Assembly (NCBI GenBank): GCA_963576735.1 | Contig: OY755171.1 | Location: forward strand, 12,400,001-12,464,000 | DNA length: 64,000 bases | DNA from: Bedellia somnulentella | Lineage: Eukaryota > Arthropoda > Insecta > Lepidoptera > Bedelliidae | Reading direction: 5' to 3' | Part shown: piece after piece, positions 20,803 to 33,540 of the stretch | How the letters are laid out: every line of letters begins with the position of its first letter | Position numbering within the stretch: the stretch's first letter is position 1 | Notes under the pieces: generated by a model | Databases searched by the model: none | What the model was told of the DNA's origin: nothing | What the model saw: the letters and a program-made list of their open reading frames with translations, nothing else | Made by a program: the position numbers and the translations under genes

Positions 20803-21330
20803 CTAGCTTTTTGCCCCGCGACTTCGTCCGCGTGGACTTCATTTTTTGCATCCAGTTTACATAATACCAAAATACCGAAACACTATCACAACTTCTGTTT
20901 TTTGTATTTATAATCCCGCGGGCATTGTAAATGACATAAAGGACATTGAGGCTTTTTAAGTGATTGTTGGGCGATGCAGTTTGTGACCCATCACTAACAA
21001 ACTTAATTAACCTATCTTTTATCAATATATTTCCAAAATTGGATGAAGAATCTCCGAAGCTATGGCTACCCTTTTATGGAATTTATGGTTGTTAGCATAT
21101 ATTCATGAATGATTGATAGATGGATTTCATAAATTCAATCGCACCAAGTTTTATTATAAAATGTAAAAAAAAACTCTATATTAACTTTCATTTGCTATAT
21201 CATCCCGTTAGGGGTTGAGTTCCAAAAATTCCTTTTTAATTGTTCATAAGAATCATGAAACAAATATACCAAGTTTTTATGTTCAGAAATGAGAATATCT
21301 TTAGTAAGTACAGATACGGATAGTAGTTTG
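20803..21330 (-). mobile_element. Helitron-like non-autonomous element, diverged, with a family A insertion
   Basis: On the minus strand the right end reads a short GC hairpin (CCACGCGGACGAAGTCGCGG) followed by GCAAAAAGCTAG at 20803, the hairpin-plus-CTAG end typical of Helitrons. The interior holds CCCGCGGG near 20917 and CATCCCGTTAGGGGTTGAGT (21202-21221), which I associate with lepidopteran Helitron-like repeats. The left boundary is uncertain, and the family A fragment at 20940-21110 lies within. Confidence 0.45.
20940..21110 (+). repeat. Family A SINE-like element, degraded
   Basis: GGCTTTTTAAGTGATTGTTG, GGGCGATGCAG, GACCCATCACTAACAA and GCTATGGCTACCC mark a diverged copy lacking its 5' quarter. 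Confidence 0.65.
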
Positions 21331-21539
21331 GCGCTGCGGCGACGGCCCGGTGCTGCCCCCTACATTGACCGTTGGTGATAGTGGGAGAGCTTGCAGCGAT
21401 TGCTCGGCAATATAGGGATGATTAGTGGTGGATCTCCTTCCAAAATAATCGCTAAATTGAAGGGATAGTGCTTGTTATTATTATATATAGTGTTATTTTA
21501 AGCTAACAAAACATTTTTTTTACAAAAAGCTTGAATTAC

Positions 21540-21615
21540 CTGAGATACGAACCCGGGACGATTGATTCATAATAGTTCTAATTAAATATTCATAGTAGTT
21601 AGTTATACCGCTACG
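21540..21615 (-). repeat. tRNA-like sequence (SINE head or tRNA pseudogene)
   Basis: The minus strand reads TGGCGTAGCGGTATAACTA (A-box-like) and, about 55 nt later, GGTTCGTATCTC (B-box-like). The acceptor and T stems do not pair properly, so this is not a functional tRNA gene. It probably derives from a tRNA-related SINE different from family B. Confidence 0.35.
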
Positions 21616-22696
21616 CCACGGAGACGTTACCGGGGCGGTGTCAAATTTTTATTACGCTTTATTTCATATTAGTCTTACTATTGATAAACAAATTTGTCAT
21701 TTAAATTGATGAAACCCCTTCATCTTTCCAAAATGAACATTAACAAAGTGTCTGATGTGAATTCCATCGATGATAAAAATAATCGCTGCAATATTTTGAG
21801 CCATATATGAGTTAAGGTTATTTGATGTTCCTATGAGAACTCTTGCGGATTCCTTAGTTTCGAGGAATCGTCGTCGTTTCATTTAGCTTCTAAATTTACA
21901 TGTTAATAATCGTTTGCAATATAAGTAGATGTAAAAAGAAAGTATACGATGAAAAAATAGTACATCATCCCTCGGGAGTTCCTTATTTTCGGGGATCCAT
22001 TACCGTACCATTAACCTTCTAAATTTTGATTTTCATTCATTCATTCATTTTTCAGCCACATTTCCCAAAGGTCATTTAGAAGGCTCCTTATCCTTACTCG
22101 CTCCTACTTCTACACATGGAATGGATTTATGAGTTATTGTCGTATTAAGCCAACGCTTAGCAGCTAAACTCATAAAAAATCCTAAATAAGGTATTTCCAA
22201 AAATTGTGTAACAATCCGTGAGAATATTTAGTTGAAGCTACAAAGCACGGAGTGGCACACCGTCCCATCTTAACTCAGTTACTGGCTACATTTTTAAAGC
22301 TTTCTACCACGCGCCGAATATTGAGCGCACTTCAGCACTTACCAGACTAATGCTTCGAGTCTTTGAGCTCCACTTAAATAGATTTTATTTTGTATAAGTT
22401 CATTTATTTCGCAACTTACTTGGTAGATAAATAGATTTGCAAATTAAATTGTTTAGGACACAACAAATGCATTAGGGTATATCTTTTGCTTTTCGAATAA
22501 CGCATCTTTGAATAGACTGTTTAAGGACGTTCAATAGATTGTGTTTTTTTAAGAAAGTTTACAATAGCTGGGCGTATATGTATAATTTATCACAGTTTAT
22601 TATCTGTTCTGACTTAGAAGCACTACTATGGATTACCATCTCTTATTTTAGAACTTCGTTCTATTGAGGAGAAAGTAAATGTAAATAGTACTTGAC
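21616..22696. other. No gene identified
   Basis: AT-rich with short random frames. A minus-strand donor (CTG|GTAAGT) near 22346 follows a short GC-rich patch but has no adequate acceptor. Confidence 0.35.
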
Positions 22697-22937
22697 ATAC
22701 ATAAATACGGCTTGTGATCCAAAAAAGGGACAGCCAAAATTTCAGAATTAGAAATTTCTTAACCACTTTAGAATTTGAATTTGGGTAAAAAGGTAAAATA
22801 AAGATTGTTTAGTTATGTCCCTAATGACATTGATCAACAATCAATTGAAGAGTCCCGGAATCCTAAGTTGCCTGTGACGACACTTGGTTTAAATGGGTTA
22901 ATGTTATTTCAAGCCAACACTACACAAACTACACAGC
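22697..22937 (-). repeat. Family A SINE-like element, old and full length
   Basis: Both ends remain recognisable (complement of TGTGTAGTGTTGGCTTGAA; tail complement with GATCCAAAAAAGGGACAGCC), but the body has diverged strongly. Confidence 0.55.
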
Positions 22938-23389
22938 TTATAAAACTACCAGTTTTTCATATCATAATATTTAAAACAATTATTACTCCATTTCTTTTCC
23001 CTAATTAATTAACAGCCCCGCTTACTGACGAATACCTACACATTTCAATCAATCACTCATACCCAATTTCGTGTTTGGCAAAATTGAAGTGCATCGACAA
23101 AAGCGTGCGAGTATTACGAGATAAAACAGTGCAGCGGCTGCCATTGACGGCTTTGATAGAGCATTCGTACGGAACCCACTTAATTAATCCCTAAAACTAA
23201 TTTTCAATGGCACCTCTCGTAACTAACTCTCATTTTTAATCCGATTCAATCAATAGGGCAGTTATTCAATAGTCGGAGATAAAGTGGTGATTGGTGTTTA
23301 CGAGACGGCTGATATTTTGGTTCCGGTTATGACTTATGCATCCGGTGACAGGAGAATTTGGAATTGATAGGAATAAAACATGAACATTA

Positions 23390-24744
23390 GTCTTTATTAT
23401 TTTAAGTTCAACTGAGATTTAAAATAATATAGTTATAAATAAAAATAAATAAAATGCATTTATTTACAAGAAACATGAGTAGAATGGTTGACAAATAAAT
23501 TATATACGTGCTTTACATGTTCTGCCAAAGACCGGCGTGTAAATATTAAGTTGTAATATGGTTTTACATTTATATGACACATTGTAATAAATTAAAAAAT
23601 ATTTAACAATTAAATTTGAAATTATTGTATTAAAAAGACGAAACAAACAAACATTCAATTCACATGCTTTGTCAAGTATAAATAATAAAGTTCATAAAAG
23701 CTATAACACAACTTTATCTATAATTTGAGATCTATTAAGGGTTTTTAAATTATTAAATTTATGCACCGGACATTACCAGAGAGATAATGTACTTTTAGAT
23801 ATTTTTTTCCAATAGCACCCATATCCGTTTAAAACTGTGGGAAGATACATAGTAGTGCTATTAAGAGCCAACGTACGTGTGATAGATGTTAAAGGAAAAA
23901 CATAGCAGAGGCATATTTTTCTTCAGTGTGTTTCTTTCAGCAGTGTTTTCTTCCCCGACCGTATTAGATACGTAGGTTATTTATTTTCTAGCCCTTTAAC
24001 AACTAGGAAAAGATGAATTCGATCCGTTTTTATATATTTCTTTAGGCCTTTACTGGACTGTGACAACGCCTTTGTAAAGTTAGTGCCTTAATATGCTCCT
24101 ATAAAATTGCACTGAATATTTTCGTAGGCACATTTTAACATAATGATTTTATGATTTTTTTAAATGGATATAATAGCAAAGTATTTTGATTAACTACTTT
24201 TTTTATACTCGTGTGTAATGTCATTTATAATATTCATGTCTTTGTCAGGGAATAACTATTTTCTTTATGGTTGACTCTTAATATCAATGAAATTTTTGAT
24301 ATTCTACTAATATGCTACAAAAGCATATGTTTGTATCTTAAATGATCACTATAATAATACAAAGGCTGAGAAAAAGCATCAAAGAGCTAATGTAATAATA
24401 ACTATATAACAAAATAAATTTGGCAGCAGCTGATAATGCTAAAAGCCGTTTTACAATGAATTAAAAGGGTATTTAATTGATAGTAGTAGATGATCAGTGT
24501 AAATGAAACTGTCCAGTAATTCTAATGTTGTATAAAATAAACATAGATCAAATATTAATACACTTAATAAATTATGGCAGTACTATCATTTATTGGAATT
24601 CAAGTAAACTTATGTGTTATTGCCACCACAAGGGCATCAGGCGTAAATAAAATAAGTTTATTTTACAGAGTCCTATTCATAAAAACTAACTAAATAGACA
24701 CACATTTACATATACGTCATACAGCACATCATGTACATGTGTCC
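23390..24744 (-). other. Putative 3' UTR of the minus-strand gene
   Basis: This 1.3-kb stretch follows the stop codon at 24745-24747 on the minus strand. It is very AT-rich, free of recognisable transposon copies, and contains several AATAAA hexamers on the minus strand (for example near 24590-24660 and near 23395). The downstream limit is a guess based on the last AATAAA-type signals. Confidence 0.3.
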
Positions 24745-24802
24745 TTACGGAGGATCATTAGCTTCTCCCGAATAAGGCCTTTTTCCACTGTGCTTGCCTG
24801 AG
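24745..24802 (-). CDS. Candidate terminal coding exon of the minus-strand gene
   Basis: A strong acceptor (TATACTTTTCTTTCACAG) precedes base 24802. The exon completes a split codon with its first base and then reads SGKHSGKRPYSGEANDPP to a TAA at 24745-24747. The entry phase (one base needed) exactly matches the exit phase of the exon at 37964-38060, whose last two bases AG plus this C give Ser. The polar Ser/Gly/Lys-rich composition also continues that exon's style. An internal GTAAGG overlapping the stop could serve as a donor, so it might instead be spliced onward. No domain is recognisable; it looks like a disordered C-terminal tail. Confidence 0.45.
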
Positions 24803-25252
24803 CTGTGAAAGAAAAGTATACGGAATCAGCTTGGTTTCCAGTTAATTAGGTGTTTCAGCCATTGTTGTAAGCATTGTCGTGCTGGCAAGGAATCAATGGT
24901 TTATTTCTTTCTTTCAAAATCTTAACCAAACTGGGATAGCACATAAAATAGTTATTAGAGTGAATTTTCTGGAAAATTAACCCAAGACCTTCGGCTTATG
25001 AGCCATGAAAGAATAGATGCAACTTACAAGAAAATTTACCTAAAACAAAATAATATTATCATATTTTAATAGATGCTTATTTGGCTATGCTTTACAGAAA
25101 CTTTCCTAAATTGGTTACAACTAAACTTAACGAAAGATTTTGAGAATTGAATAATTTTAGTTTGTACGTAAAGTATTTGAACGCTATAATATCAATAAAG
25201 TAACTTATGTGCAACGAATTGATATTTTTCTTACGTCCTTTCTTTATAACAG

Positions 25253-25280
25253 CAGCGCGGGGTCTCAGTATGACAACAAG
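25253..25280 (+). CDS. Candidate 28-nt micro-exon
   Basis: A good pyrimidine tract and acceptor (CCTTTCTTTATAACAG) and an AAG|GTAAAT donor bound a GC-rich 28-nt segment in very AT-rich DNA. Two frames are open: SAGSQYDNK after one base, or RGLSMTT after two. It lies only 450 bp from a minus-strand exon candidate, on the opposite strand, so at least one of the two may be false unless two genes interleave here. No family is recognisable from nine residues. Confidence 0.3.
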
Positions 25281-28200
25281 GTAAATTTCAGTTTCAATTC
25301 ATCTATGCGTCAAATAGTAAAATAAATAAATTTGAATATGACTGCTTAGTTTGTCTTCTCCGACAAATATTGCAAAACAGAAATGATATTTGATGATTAC
25401 TAATTTTTTTTAAATTTATGGTAACGCTTTTCCATCTTTTCCCTACAAAATTTTCAAAAGTTGGCCGAGCACGTCCATATTTAAAAGCTAGAGCTTTAAG
25501 GATGCTTGACCTAGAGGTAGCTAAATTTTAGCATCGTTATATTTTGTTCTTCAGTTGTTTCCAAGGTATTCTAGGTACGTAGATACACGTTAATAAATAA
25601 ATATATAAACTCAAACTAGCCTTGTTTAAGTTGATATTTAACCAAAGTTTACTCTGAATATTGGCTTATAAAACTGAATGCAGTTGTATTGACTGAATTG
25701 GCTCTGTCAGTAAGTACAATCGTTACAACTAGGTCGAAACCAATTTAAAGTTTTTGCCGATTGGATTGCCTCTCTAAATTTGGAATACCAGTACATTACA
25801 TCTTGATAAGTTTGAAAAGTTTACTGAAGTATTAAATTTGCAAGTGTAGTGTTTATTTAAAGAATATATATTTTGCGTTTTAGTTAGATTGGGTACTGTT
25901 TGGTAAAGATTGCGAAAGGGGAAGCGCGGTTTTTTTAAAACAGGAATATGTAACAACCATCTTAATTTATTATTTTCAAACTTAAGCATCCATTCGAATT
26001 TATTTTTTAAGTATAATTAATTAAATGCTATATTAAATATTAAGCAAATAATAGAGAAAAGGAATGCAGAATATATTTGGTAGCAAAAATAAGAAATATT
26101 CCTTTACTTTCATTTTAAGCAAAATATTATGTACGTATATTTTTTGGACGATTCGTCAAAAGCGAAAAGCATGCAACATAAGATAAAAAGTAGTAACAGC
26201 GACATAACGATCAAGTTTAATCTTCATCGTATAATCCGGTATATAATAAACCGGGGCTGCGTCGATCAAACGTCACAGCTACATGATTACACGCCGCAAT
26301 GTTCCAGGCTTTGAAAAGCAATTTTCCACGAAAATAATCCTTTAAACACAAGCATAGCCAAAATATAATTACCCTATCTCATAATTGCCTGTTTGACGTG
26401 TACCCTTTGAGAGGCAGCCTCTTATTTTACGAGTTGTCTAAAGAAATTAATAACCTCTAAGTTGTTTGGTGTCTTCGTTTATTTAAGATTCTCTGGAGCG
26501 CTGCAAGCCGCCTGAACATATTTTCCGATACTATTATTTTCAGAATGATGAGCTTTATATTGAGAAGACGGTAATTACTGTTGTTCAATAACCGCTCCCG
26601 GGTCGACTTCTCCCAGATGAAACAAAAACAATAATGTATCAATACATCTTTTCACATTTTCGTCTTCACGTTTCACGTTTTCACGTTTGTCTGCTTTGAA
26701 AAATAATACAGTTTCAATAAATCCAGTTTTATTTTTTTAATATACGTTTATTTAACAGGAAACCCCACGTGTTTAAACAAAATAAAGGCAAACCGTCTCT
26801 TAAATACCATTTTCACGAAACGAATAATGGCACACTATAATTAAAAGTGACGATAAACTGAAAAACAGTGAATGTTTCGCTGTAGTGAAGTCTCGTGTGA
26901 CATTGCTCGCCCTGTAATTTGGAGCCCGGCGTTCAGGAGCGAGCGAGCGCGCGCCAACTAATTTGTCATCAGGATATCAAATTACGCATGAAACGGCGCG
27001 TAACAGGAGACCTGTCGCTCTGCAGGCTCAGCTTTTAAAACAAAATTCAATTCGCAGGCTGCTTGTAATTATGTAATTGCAGCCACCTTTCCGATGATAA
27101 ATGTTCGGCAAAGCATTGGTTTGTTTCATCGATGGGTAAACTCTGCTGCGGTTTGGTTGTTTGGCTTTTTTATTTGGGGTATGTGATTTTACTCCTTCTG
27201 ACAAGCATTTTTTTAATATGACAATAAATATAAATCTAAAGTAAAGAAAATAAAAGAGGATGTTTAACAAAATGAATGAAAAGTCATTATCCCAAAATAA
27301 GTACAAAAAAGAAATTTAAACGACATCTAGTATTACTATTATCAGAATATTATTATAATTATAGGCAGGACTAACCCAAAGCTATAGATTTCTACCTCGC
27401 GGCAGGAAATCGGACCGTAAGTAATGACATTTAATTAATAATGTCTATCATAACTGAATTGCAGGGCTTACAGGGAGTAGGGCGAGGGAGGATTATCGGA
27501 GGAAACGACAGCGCTTCAATGGGCCCCTCAAACGTGTGTCTTATTGCCAAGCTTCGTTGAAATTGGCGTAATATACAAGTAACAAGGGTGCTTTTATGGT
27601 ATGTTTTATATTTTAGTTGTATAGGTAAGTTCAAAAAGTAAGAAATGATGTGTTTTTGTTAATTTAAAAATGGACCCGGTCGCCTTCATGTATTTTTAAT
27701 TTTTAAATTATATATTTAAATACGGATTCCTATCTGCTTTTTCCTATTCGTTTTATGGATTTTACAGTCATGATTGTTAGTAAATTGCAATAAATTTTCT
27801 GGAAGTAAAAAAAACATTTACCACTTTTTTTAAATTAACAAGTTATACTAAGTGAAGAAACTTATTATTAAAGCCGTCTTTTCTTTATGGAATTGAATAT
27901 AACCAATACAACGAATATAAATTGTGACTGTATTTATTCCATGATTGATGCAAGTCAACAACTCTATGTATGATCGAGATCGAAAACACCTGCATTCGAT
28001 TACCTTAGATCAAGCCGAGGGGACTAGGAACATCTTTCGTAACAACGAGGCAATTAATTAGAAACTGCGAACATGTTAGAAAAAAAGTATCTTGAAAACA
28101 AATATGGGATGTTATAATACTCAAGTATTCTAAGTGTTCAATAAGAAAACAAACTACATTAGAAGTCTAAACGAAATACACAATACACATACAAAGACAG

Positions 28201-28677
28201 ATTACAATTCTAACGTGCTGGTGTAAATAGAAAAACAATATTTAAGTTGTACTTTCGTTCTAATTTAAATTGAATTACACAGATACTCCTCAAATATAGC
28301 AATAGTCGATAAAATACAGAAAGAATAAAATATTCTAAAAAACTACTAGTTAAAAGAATTTCCCTGAAAAAACACGGCACATTGTTTTGTGCCCATACGA
28401 TAATTAGATACCATCGTGTCCTAATTGCCATGTCATGTCGGTCGGTGTCATGTCATGCAAATTGATAATCAGCGACACTTCACCCACATGATCGAAGAGG
28501 TGTTGATGACATTGTAACTAACTGTACATTAGATTAGTAGACCAAACTCTACATAGGTAACTCTACATACCATATTGGAGATTCTACTTACTTGATTGAC
28601 CTACTTATAACACTTTTATCGCAAAAAGGGGTTGCTAAAGCTTTGTAATCAATAAACCCGAGTTTTATTTGGAAGGT
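25281..28677. other. Long AT-rich stretch without gene or clear repeat
   Basis: Probably intronic or intergenic. A very weak trace of family A lies near 25430-25470 (CCATCTTTTCCC). GC-richer patches at 26880-27040 (AGCGAGCGAGCGCGCG) and 27470-27560 stand out and could be conserved regulatory DNA. No frame has domain similarity that I recognise. Confidence 0.35.
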
Positions 28678-28805
28678 ACATACAGATACCCACGGCAGGG
28701 GTAGCCAGAGCTAAAAAAATAAAGAGAAATAGGAAGAAGAAAGTTCACACGGATAATATTGTAAAAAAAAGAATGGTTGATGATGTGTCTCCACGTGGGA
28801 AGCAT
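28678..28805 (-). repeat. Family A SINE-like element, degraded 3' part
   Basis: TACCCACGGCAGGGGTAGCC, AGAGCTAAA and GATGTGTCTCCA identify the family. The remainder is lost. Confidence 0.5.
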
Positions 28806-29169
28806 TGATTATTACGTAAAAAAGATCTGTAAAGTTAAAAAATATTTGCAAAATTTTATTTCTTTTAATTAAATAATATATCTTTTTTAAACGCGGCAAA
28901 GGGGCAAAAATGATGATTTCTCCAAGTAAATATATTATCATTACGGAACCCTTCAGTTTTAGTAGCCCCAGCTCACCCCCTGTACACCATGGCAAACGTA
29001 AAGGTAGGAAGTGCCATCCCATACAAAAGTAATTCTTTTGTATGGGATGATAGTGATAGATAGATAGATAGTGAATGATAGTCATATCGTTATAAAGTGC
29101 TTGGAAACACGGTTGCACGCAAATTTCAAAAGCAACAGTTCGTGTTAATATAAATTAAAACTTTTACAT

Positions 29170-29185
29170 GATCACCGCGGTGATC
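29170..29185. promoter_or_regulatory. Perfect 16-bp GC-centred palindrome
   Basis: GATCACCGCGGTGATC is a perfect palindrome in AT-rich DNA, the kind of site a dimeric DNA-binding protein could use. I know no specific factor for it, and chance occurrence in 64 kb is possible but unlikely. Confidence 0.3.
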
Positions 29186-29319
29186 TTTTGAACGTAATTA
29201 TAAAATTTAGTTTTCTGGACCATTCTACTAAAATAATATAGGGTTTTAAAACTTCTTTTGTGTGATAATATGATAAATGAAATATTACTAGTTTCAATAT
29301 CGAAACCTTTGAATACATG

Positions 29320-29470
29320 TAGTTTTCACGCCGAATATCACTCAAAGGTGGTTAGGGTACTTTTCCAACAAATATCACGTGAGATTTCATTATCTAGACC
29401 CCATAGTATCATCTTTTTGCCCGAACAGTGTACCTACGTAGGAGAAAAGATTACTTAACACATTGTCACA
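29320..29470 (-). repeat. Family B SINE fragment, degraded
   Basis: Complement carries CGGCGTGAAAAC at the tail end, and ATCACGTGA, CAGTGTACC and TGACAATGTG blocks follow in the right order. Confidence 0.5.
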
Positions 29471-30654
29471 TTTCTTGCCTCATACATGTTACTATTGCGA
29501 TGCTTGAACATCTTACGAATAGGATATTCAATCATAGTCAATCACGCTTGCTTAGTGCAGTTTTGCAGTCGTCGACGACTACTGCCGTGATATTAAATAA
29601 TCAGAACAGACGGCTTTTATAGTAAGGTGATTTAGCCTGCAATATCCTAAATGATTTGGGATACCATGAAAAATCTATTTGTAGGTGTACCCTTCTGAGA
29701 ATCGAATCCAAGAAAATGAGATCATAATAGCATGGGGGAAACACTGTTACATATCTAAGTACACTGTCTGTCTGTTAGATTATTCAGTCTACTTATGATA
29801 CTACTGTTTTCACTGTATTACAAGTCATGTAGACATATTAGAATTTTTAATTACAGCGTAAACGAATACTTAAATATATTGATATTTATATTACTTTGCG
29901 ATCATTACAATAAACAAAAGCAAAACTTTTCCATTTGAAAACTAATTTATTTTAGCTTTTATGACAGACAATTTGTCAGGATGGCAAGCGAGTCAAAGAT
30001 AATTTATCTGTCTCAACCGCTTTATTTATTACGAGGCTCTGTAAAGCTAGCGAAGTTGGGAGCTAATGGAGCTCTTTTGAAGCTGAAACGTCAGTCAGTT
30101 TAAGAAAACGCATGAGACGCAGCTACCCCACGAACTCGTATCAGGGAGGCTCGGCCGGGTCTATTAGACCACTCGGGGCTTGTTTTTGTTACCCTTCCGT
30201 CTTCCCTTGACGGCTTGATGGGAAACGAATGAACACGATGAGTGACGTTTCGGTACATTCTCTGTGATCTATCCCTTTTGACATTGTAAGAGGAAATGGT
30301 TGTAGAATAATGATGGTATATAACAGAAGCAACGATTTTTAACTCATGTACATTACGATTAAGTATTGCACTGAACAAAATCAAAATAACACATCTACAA
30401 GTACTTTACATAAATTCAACATTAAAATATTTTTTACACCTTTTACCATCAGCCACCACATACCACAAAATGTACCACGTACCACATGTCATAAAATTGT
30501 ATAGCCGACGACGTTATTTATAGACTCTTTAAATTACATATAATGAATTAAGACATATGATATATAGCCTGACATTATGATGTTTATTAAAGTGATGTGA
30601 TATTTGCAACAAAGTGTTATTTCCATTGATTAACTGACCTCTTAACATAAATCA
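29471..30654. other. No gene identified; GC-richer patch at 30100-30250
   Basis: The patch 30100-30250 carries an open minus frame, but no recognisable domain or splice boundary. Confidence 0.3.
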
Positions 30655-30780
30655 CGTCGTGATAGCTCAATGGGTAGAACACCGGTTATCGTGCAAACCA
30701 CTAATGTTCAAATCCCGGGTGGGCCTACACCAATATATTTAAATATTTTTAATCAAAGGAAAATTACATGATAACTGACT
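30655..30780 (+). repeat. Family B SINE, tRNA-like head
   Basis: GATAGCTCAATGGGTAGAAC (A box) and GTTCAAATCCCGGGTGGG (B box) at tRNA spacing, with the CCTACACC that follows the head in other copies. The body is lost or unrecognisable downstream. The best preserved promoter of this family in the window together with the copy at 48938. Confidence 0.7.
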
Positions 30781-32436
30781 AAATAGACACATTGAATTTT
30801 ATTCGTGAATAAAATTTCGAGGCAAATTCTGTTCATACTTTCGAAATAAGTATTTATTTATGGCTTTTAAACGTTTTCATACTAAGGACTTCTTTTAAAA
30901 AGTTTTTATCTGATATAAGCAGCTTCGACTATTCATTGGCTATGATAGAACATATTTCTTTGATGCTTAAAGCGTGTCGATGTGGCACACATGTGCTTTT
31001 GGTGTGTAAGCTGCTTGATGTTTTCAACGACGTATCAAAGTAAAAAAGTAAGTTATATTTAGTAGTAATTTATGTGATTCAATTTTATCTATATATGAAC
31101 TGAACTTTTGAACACAGAAAGGCGAATTATACAGATGTCTGATCTTTTAAAAACTAAAGGCCAAATCTGAAAGTTTTTTTTAATGAACATCTAAGAGGGC
31201 AATCGTTAAAAGTGTATCAAATTTTTTTTTGCATGTTGTTTCTAATTATATTAAATAAACTTTAGGATCAAATCGCAAAATGAGGTAGCTTTAAAATTTC
31301 TATTAGATATTTCCAGGCATTTTGAAAGTTAAAGTAATATAATTCAAAAATAAAGGACTGTTCGTGTTAAAAAAGAATCAGGTTGGTACTTTTCCAAGCC
31401 GACTTAACTCAGCTATATTTGAAAAAGAAAAATATGTTTTCAATCCATAAAAATAGCTCAACAAGAGTTTAATCTTCAAACAAAAATGAACATAACTTTT
31501 GGTTTAATGTAAAGTTGAACAAGTATTTAATTTAAATATCAAAATCTAAGGTTGCTGAAAAGGGAGTTCGACTATTTAATAACATGAAATTGGATGATTT
31601 CCAAATTCCAATCGAATTATAAGTATCTAGTCTATTATATGATGATAAAAATAACGACTGGGCAAAGCCGCGAGGCGCAGAGAATTTTATATAAGTTTCC
31701 ATTTTAATAAATTATTTTAATATTACTTTATTCTGTTTAATTTCTGGTTATAAATTAATATCTGGTTTATATTCAGAGCTAAATAACTAAATTTTTTGTA
31801 ATAAAAGGTTTCCAAATCCAAACTGAGTTATTTTAATAAATAGCAAAGATGATATAAACTGAATTCAACAAAAACATAACTTATTTCTCCACTTTGGTTA
31901 GCAGTATCTTAATAGTAGAAGTTTTTATACACATCTTTTGAACAGAGTCTAGCAAATTACTCAGCTGTCTGCTTCACTACATAGATCATAGATAAAAAAA
32001 AACAATCGCGCAGTTCACGTAAAGGTGTTCAAAATAGGCATGTATTAATATTAGACTCGTGATCAATACCAATACGATGTTCCCGACATACAATTGACTT
32101 ATGAGCAAATGCAGATGTTGTGAGAAATGAAAAACGTGAGTGAAATATCGGCGAGCAGCAGTCACCAGAGTGAATTTAATCAGCGCTGTCTGTGTACCGG
32201 AGTCTAGCTTGTTTGCGTGTTACGTCCAGTCCAATTATAACTTTACGGGAGACAGCTGCCTCTACTTCACACAACTTTATACATCTTTACTTTTCCATTT
32301 CATATTCCTTTTGCTTTGCGCTATTTTTTCTATAAATGACAATTTGCTTTTTAAAGTTTTTTTGATTTATATTTGTTGCAACTGAAGGTCTTCGGCTGAG
32401 AGTCTTCGTCGATACATTAATAATTAGTTTTAAGAA
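30781..32436. other. No gene identified
   Basis: AT-rich. A short GGCAAAGCCGCGAGGCGC near 31662 may be a relic of a Helitron-like right end. Confidence 0.3.
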
Positions 32437-32520
32437 AATGCTGAGGGATGTGGCTGAAGACCCATTGCCAACAATACTTTATTTTTACTATTTTCTCCCC
32501 ACTAATCATCCTGCCATAAT
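32437..32520 (+). repeat. Family A SINE-like element, degraded fragment
   Basis: GAAGACCCATTGCCAACAAT, CTTTATTTTTAC and TTTTCTCCCCAC follow the family A order. Confidence 0.4.
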
Positions 32521-32524
32521 CATC

Positions 32525-32730
32525 TTAATCTACTTCGGATTTGTAAGGTGTTTTGTTGCGAGTAGAACCCGTAAAAAACTCGTCAACTCATTTTTTTTCT
32601 CAGTCATATTACAATGTTGGTGTATGTCTGGAAATATCCTCACTAGAGCCTTGGTGACACCAAGCAGTTTCTGTAATAAGTTTTTAAATGAAGACTACGT
32701 TTCATTATAACTTTGAATTTCTTTTCTGTT
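32525..32730 (+). repeat. Dispersed repeat family D, copy 1
   Basis: About 200 bp alignable with the complement of 46550-46770: TACTTCGGATTT, TTGTTGCGAG, GAACCCGTAA, GTCATATTACAAT, GGTGACACCAAGCAGTTT, AAATGAAGAC. It encodes nothing recognisable. Probably the 3' region of a LINE, but the class is not established. Confidence 0.65.
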
Positions 32731-32914
32731 AGACTCAGAATGTCATCAGGTATTTTATTGTAAAAAAATTACACATAACCCCCCATATAAGATGTATTTA
32801 TTTCTGACAAACTGTATTTTTCATTTGTAATTTATTATCTCTAAGACTTCGAGTCTGTAACAGTGTTTTGGAAATGCTTTCAACTTTTTTTTTATGTTTA
32901 TATGTTTTATATGT

Positions 32915-32918
<4 letters not shown>

Positions 32919-32952
<34 letters not shown>
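32919..32952. repeat. (AT)n microsatellite
   Basis: About 17 uninterrupted AT dinucleotides; prone to length change and cruciform formation. Confidence 0.95.
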
Positions 32953-32954
<2 letters not shown>

Positions 32955-32997
32955 ACATTGTATTTATGGTTTAAACAATTCTCAAAGGGAATCTTGT

Positions 32998-33034
32998 GAA
33001 CATAAATTATAAATATATATTATAATTTATGTTC
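32998..33034. repeat. 37-bp near-perfect palindrome
   Basis: Arms GAACATAAATTATA and TATAATTTATGTTC are perfectly complementary around an AT-only centre. It lies 45 bp from the AT microsatellite, so the two may share a replication-slippage origin. Confidence 0.8.
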
Positions 33035-33444
33035 TTATTGCTCTTTTGGAAGAATCAATATGGGCCCTCATCAGTACAATTCCGTAAGACATGATGCTAT
33101 GAAAATAACTATCGTAAACTAAACGAGCGAACAAATAAGTATCAAAACAGGAATAACAATTCCAAAACTACAGAGAGAAACTTGTTGCCCTTAAATTAAC
33201 CAATTATCAACACATGGCAAGCGGACCTTAAACTGTCTATTCATTTAATTTCTTAAAAAACAAATGCCGTCTGTATTAATAAACAGCATGAATCTATTTA
33301 GATACGGTAATATGATTGATGATAGTTAATAAATTCAAATCCACTTAACACATCATAAAGGGGTTGTTTTATTCATACAAACTCTTGTCCGTAAGAGGTC
33401 ATCGACTAATGAGCTGAGTGACTCAGCAAGTTCTTCTTAAATCA
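33035..33444. other. No feature identified
   Basis: AT-rich, no frame or repeat recognised. Confidence 0.35.
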
Positions 33445-33540
33445 TACATACATATGCTTACGACTATAAATTCCAAAAAGGTGTATCCAGAGCTTTAGGA
33501 TAAAAAAATATCTAATCGCATCTCATTTGCCCACATAATT
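33445..33540 (-). repeat. Family A SINE-like element, 3' fragment
   Basis: CATACATACATATGCTTACG, ACTATAAATTCC, TATCCAGAGCTTTAGGA, then divergence. Confidence 0.55.

Noticed and set aside
21540..21615. A tRNA gene on the minus strand
   Set aside because: A and B boxes are too far apart, and the acceptor and T stems do not pair.
30655..30735. A real tRNA gene
   Set aside because: A and B boxes are clear, but stems do not close and the same head continues into the SINE body in the copy at 48938; it is a tRNA-derived SINE head.
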